NCBI RefSeq assembly: GCF_037126435.1
Contig: NZ_CP147020.1
Coordinates: forward strand, 2,469,293 to 2,533,292
Source: Bernardetia sp. ABR2-2B
GTDB taxonomy: Bacteria; Bacteroidota; Bacteroidia; Cytophagales; Bernardetiaceae
Reading direction: 5' to 3'
Length of the DNA: 64,000 bases
Shown here: piece by piece, positions 62,387 through 64,000 of the stretch
Position numbering within the stretch: position 1 is the first letter of the stretch
Layout of the letters: each line of letters opens with the position of its first letter
Position numbers and translations under genes: made by a program
Notes under the pieces: generated by a model
Database searches by the model: none
The model's input: the letters and a program-made list of their open reading frames with translations, nothing else
Told to the model about the DNA's origin: nothing

Positions 62387-62674
62387 ATGAACCCAGTAGA
62401 AGACCAAGTCAAAGAAACACTAGCTATTTTCCTCAAAGAACTCACAGAGCTTCACGAAGCTGATGAGAAACAGGAGCAGTTGAAAAAGGAAAGTGAAAAG
62501 GTAAATACCTTGATAGTTGAAATAGATGAAAGAGGAAGCTACTTGACACACTTTTTCAATGCAGCAGAATCTGAACCAAACGAACATTTGGCAGGTATCT
62601 CTTACAATGATTTGAAACGTCAAATACAGATTCTCAACTCTCAAAAAAGGAAAGAAAAACAGACAAACTCTTAA
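62387..62674 (+). CDS. Small helical protein (95 aa), function unknown
   Basis: The soluble protein is helical and charged (VKETLAIFLKELTELHEADE, KQEQLKKESEKVNTLIVEID), with a short strand-like end (LAGISYNDLKRQIQILNSQK). It begins 29 bases after the terminator and is followed after 3 bases by the next gene. Confidence 0.63.
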   Translation: MNPVEDQVKETLAIFLKELTELHEADEKQEQLKKESEKVNTLIVEIDERGSYLTHFFNAAESEPNEHLAGISYNDLKRQIQILNSQKRKEKQTNS

Positions 62675-62677
62675 AAT

Positions 62678-62974
62678 ATGATACAGTATTTTAAATATGA
62701 AAATAGAGAAAATAAATGGTTTTATATTTCTGTCAATGAGCAGGTATTTTTTGATAAGAAATTTGCTACCATTTTATACGATGACAAACCAAAGCTTAAA
62801 ATAGAAGTAAAGGAAATACATCGCATTGAGAAATACTGGGAGAACTCAAATAAAGAAGAGTTCACTAAAATACTTCAATCAAAAATCGATTTTTTATTGC
62901 AAGTACAGGAGCTTAAAAATACAAATGATGAAGACACCCCAAACCCAACCCAACTAAAAACTCAAATTAAATGA
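62678..62974 (+). CDS. Small protein (98 aa), function unknown
   Basis: A mixed strand/helix protein (IQYFKYENRENKWFYISVNE, KLKIEVKEIHRIEKYWENSN, then EFTKILQSKIDFLLQVQELK). It overlaps the next gene by 4 bases (ATGA at 62971-62974), suggesting coupled translation with the HTH protein. Confidence 0.63.
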   Translation: MIQYFKYENRENKWFYISVNEQVFFDKKFATILYDDKPKLKIEVKEIHRIEKYWENSNKEEFTKILQSKIDFLLQVQELKNTNDEDTPNPTQLKTQIK

Positions 62975-63681
62975 ATCAAGTACAACCCAAAGGCAAAGAG
63001 AAACCGAATCACATTGCCTACGAAAAGATGCACCGTAGTCTGCTCGCAAAAATAGATGACTACAATGATGGAAAGGAGGTAGGAGAGGCTATCAATTCCA
63101 ATGAACAAGCTACTCTACTCTTTATTTACGATACCTTTGTTCGTCTCTACAAAGAGAAAAGCAAAGATACCAAGCTCATCACTTGGACAAATGGAAAGCA
63201 GTATGCCTGTTTGGTTACAAACAACCAATCTCTAGCCACACAACGAGGAGTAAGGTCTGAAAAAACCATCCGTAATCACGTCAAGAAACTATCTAAAGCA
63301 GGTTTTTTGTTCAAACCTAAAAAGGGTACTGACCCTTATAGTAAGTGGTTTAATTTCTCTATTTTTCTTGACCCTAGCCACCTTATCACTTACGCAGGAT
63401 ACACCATAGCAGAAGCCAAAAGAATCCTACCAGAAGCCCAAAAATTCTACCGTTTGAAGGAAGATTTTTGCAGCATTGCAGGAATAAGCGAAGTGCAAAA
63501 ACAGCACTTCAGAAACTTCTCTTTACAGTCCTTTTCAAAGGAAAATAACACACTTATTGTAAAGTGTTCACAACAAGCCTGTGAAGCTATCAGAAATGCT
63601 CCAGAAGGCAAGATATATAGACAACTAGCTCAAAATTTCTACGGTAAAAATGTGTCGGTACAACACGTTTTTGATGCCTAA
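62971..63681 (+). CDS. HTH protein, possible replication initiation or regulatory protein
   Basis: The 236-residue protein has a winged-helix-like middle (about 80-115): QSLATQRGVRSEKTIRNHVK followed by KLSKAGFLFKPKKGTDPYS, a helix-turn-helix with basic wing. The C-terminal end (TLIVKCSQQACEAIRNAPEG, then IYRQLAQNFYGKNVSVQHVF) recalls the N-terminal interaction domain of DnaA by pattern only. With iteron-like repeats upstream and another repeat cluster downstream, a role in element replication is a reasonable guess. Confidence 0.6.
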   Translation: MNQVQPKGKEKPNHIAYEKMHRSLLAKIDDYNDGKEVGEAINSNEQATLLFIYDTFVRLYKEKSKDTKLITWTNGKQYACLVTNNQSLATQRGVRSEKTIRNHVKKLSKAGFLFKPKKGTDPYSKWFNFSIFLDPSHLITYAGYTIAEAKRILPEAQKFYRLKEDFCSIAGISEVQKQHFRNFSLQSFSKENNTLIVKCSQQACEAIRNAPEGKIYRQLAQNFYGKNVSVQHVFDA

Positions 63682-64000
63682 GAAGTAATCCAATTTTTTC
63701 TCAAAATTTTTAAAAGTTGCTCAAAAGCGACCCTATAAAGAACACCCTAAAAAAAGCCTCAAAAATGAACAATACGGAAAAAAATACCACTATTATAGTC
63801 TTTCTATGTAATATTTCTCTGTATATAGAAATACTTAGAAATACATGTAAAGTCGGTAAATTTTTCCGTTTTGTGGGAGTGGGTCAAACACAGAGAAAAG
63901 AGAAAGGCAATACGTCTCTGTACAAAGAAAAATTACAGAGAAAGAGTTTTCTCCTCTGGCTAGATAGGGGAACGGATAAAAACAGAGAAAGAAAAAAGCC
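63682..64000. other. Repeat-rich end of window (possible origin region)
   Basis: After the HTH gene, ACAGAGAAA or its complement occurs at 63814-63823, 63890-63900, 63915-63922, 63935-63944 and 63982-63991, and AACGGATAAAAAC near 63971 echoes the GTAACGG cluster. Because no clear gene fills the region, it could be an origin or regulatory segment. Confidence 0.5.
63765..64000 (+). CDS. Possible partial gene running off the window
   Basis: An ATG at 63765 opens a frame of 78 codons that reaches the window edge without a stop (MNNTEKNTTIIVFLCNISLY ...). The composition is basic and odd because it runs through the ACAGAGAAA repeats, so it may be accidental. Confidence 0.25.
   Translation, partial: MNNTEKNTTIIVFLCNISLYIEILRNTCKVGKFFRFVGVGQTQRKEKGNTSLYKEKLQRKSFLLWLDRGTDKNRERKK

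Noticed and set aside
1-64000. CRISPR array or rRNA operon
   Set aside because: I found no regularly spaced repeats with unique spacers and no rRNA-like sequence.

Overview
The window is AT-rich DNA from a member of the Bacteroidota, most likely a Cytophagales gliding-type organism; Bernardetia/Flexibacter is a guess from gene style, not a match I could run. The evidence is a TonB-dependent receptor with a carboxypeptidase-regulatory-like N-terminus, a giant protein ending in a type B T9SS sorting domain, many lipobox proteins, an NHL/reg_prop-type sensor kinase, the near absence of Shine-Dalgarno sequences, and several promoters of the Bacteroidota form TTG/TTTG-N19-TAnnTTTG.

Bases 1-57100 read as ordinary chromosome with mostly unlinked single genes. 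They hold an uptake pair (partial TonB receptor and PKD/beta-helix lipoprotein), a universal stress protein, an orphan OppB-type permease, a prolyl oligopeptidase, an esterase-like hydrolase, a Wzx-like flippase, a cytochrome c lipoprotein beside a decaying DUF3365 gene, a VWA lipoprotein, an NhaC-family transporter behind a structured leader, a Crp-type regulator, the T9SS cargo protein, a 3-hydroxyacyl-CoA dehydrogenase, a hotdog thioesterase, an MBL hydrolase, the NAD(P)H-hydrate repair enzyme, a RelE-like toxin-antitoxin pair, a large sensor kinase, two rhomboid proteases, a polyprenyl synthase, a very large Ntn-hydrolase/beta-lactamase fusion, tatA and gatA.

Three copies of one IS4-family element (IR about 19 bp, 9-bp target duplications, same transposase) sit at 4279-5446, 24172-25339 and 34594-35774. 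The third cuts a lipoprotein gene that also carries a homopolymer frameshift in its signal peptide. The neighbouring SpoIIE-type phosphatase gene is also split at a T-run, and the DUF3365 gene at 13.5-14 kb has several frameshifts, so gene decay is concentrated in a few places.

From about 57.1 kb to the end the style changes. A bidirectional terminator and a complex inverted repeat are followed by a divergent XRE repressor and a dense rightward run of small genes with start-stop overlaps, a tRNA-like sequence with an abnormal anticodon loop, repeated 51-nt leaders, a GTAACGG iteron-like cluster and an HTH protein that could be a replication protein. This looks like the left part of a prophage, satellite or other integrated element that continues past the window. 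Its most unusual part is a run of tiny single-TM proteins with C-terminal coiled coils leading into a multi-TM protein with a C-terminal zinc ribbon (59.3-61.8 kb).

The best candidates for something undescribed are that membrane/coiled-coil cassette, the leader RNA in front of the NhaC-family gene (16.70-16.93 kb), and the double-enzyme fusion at 50.7-53.3 kb.
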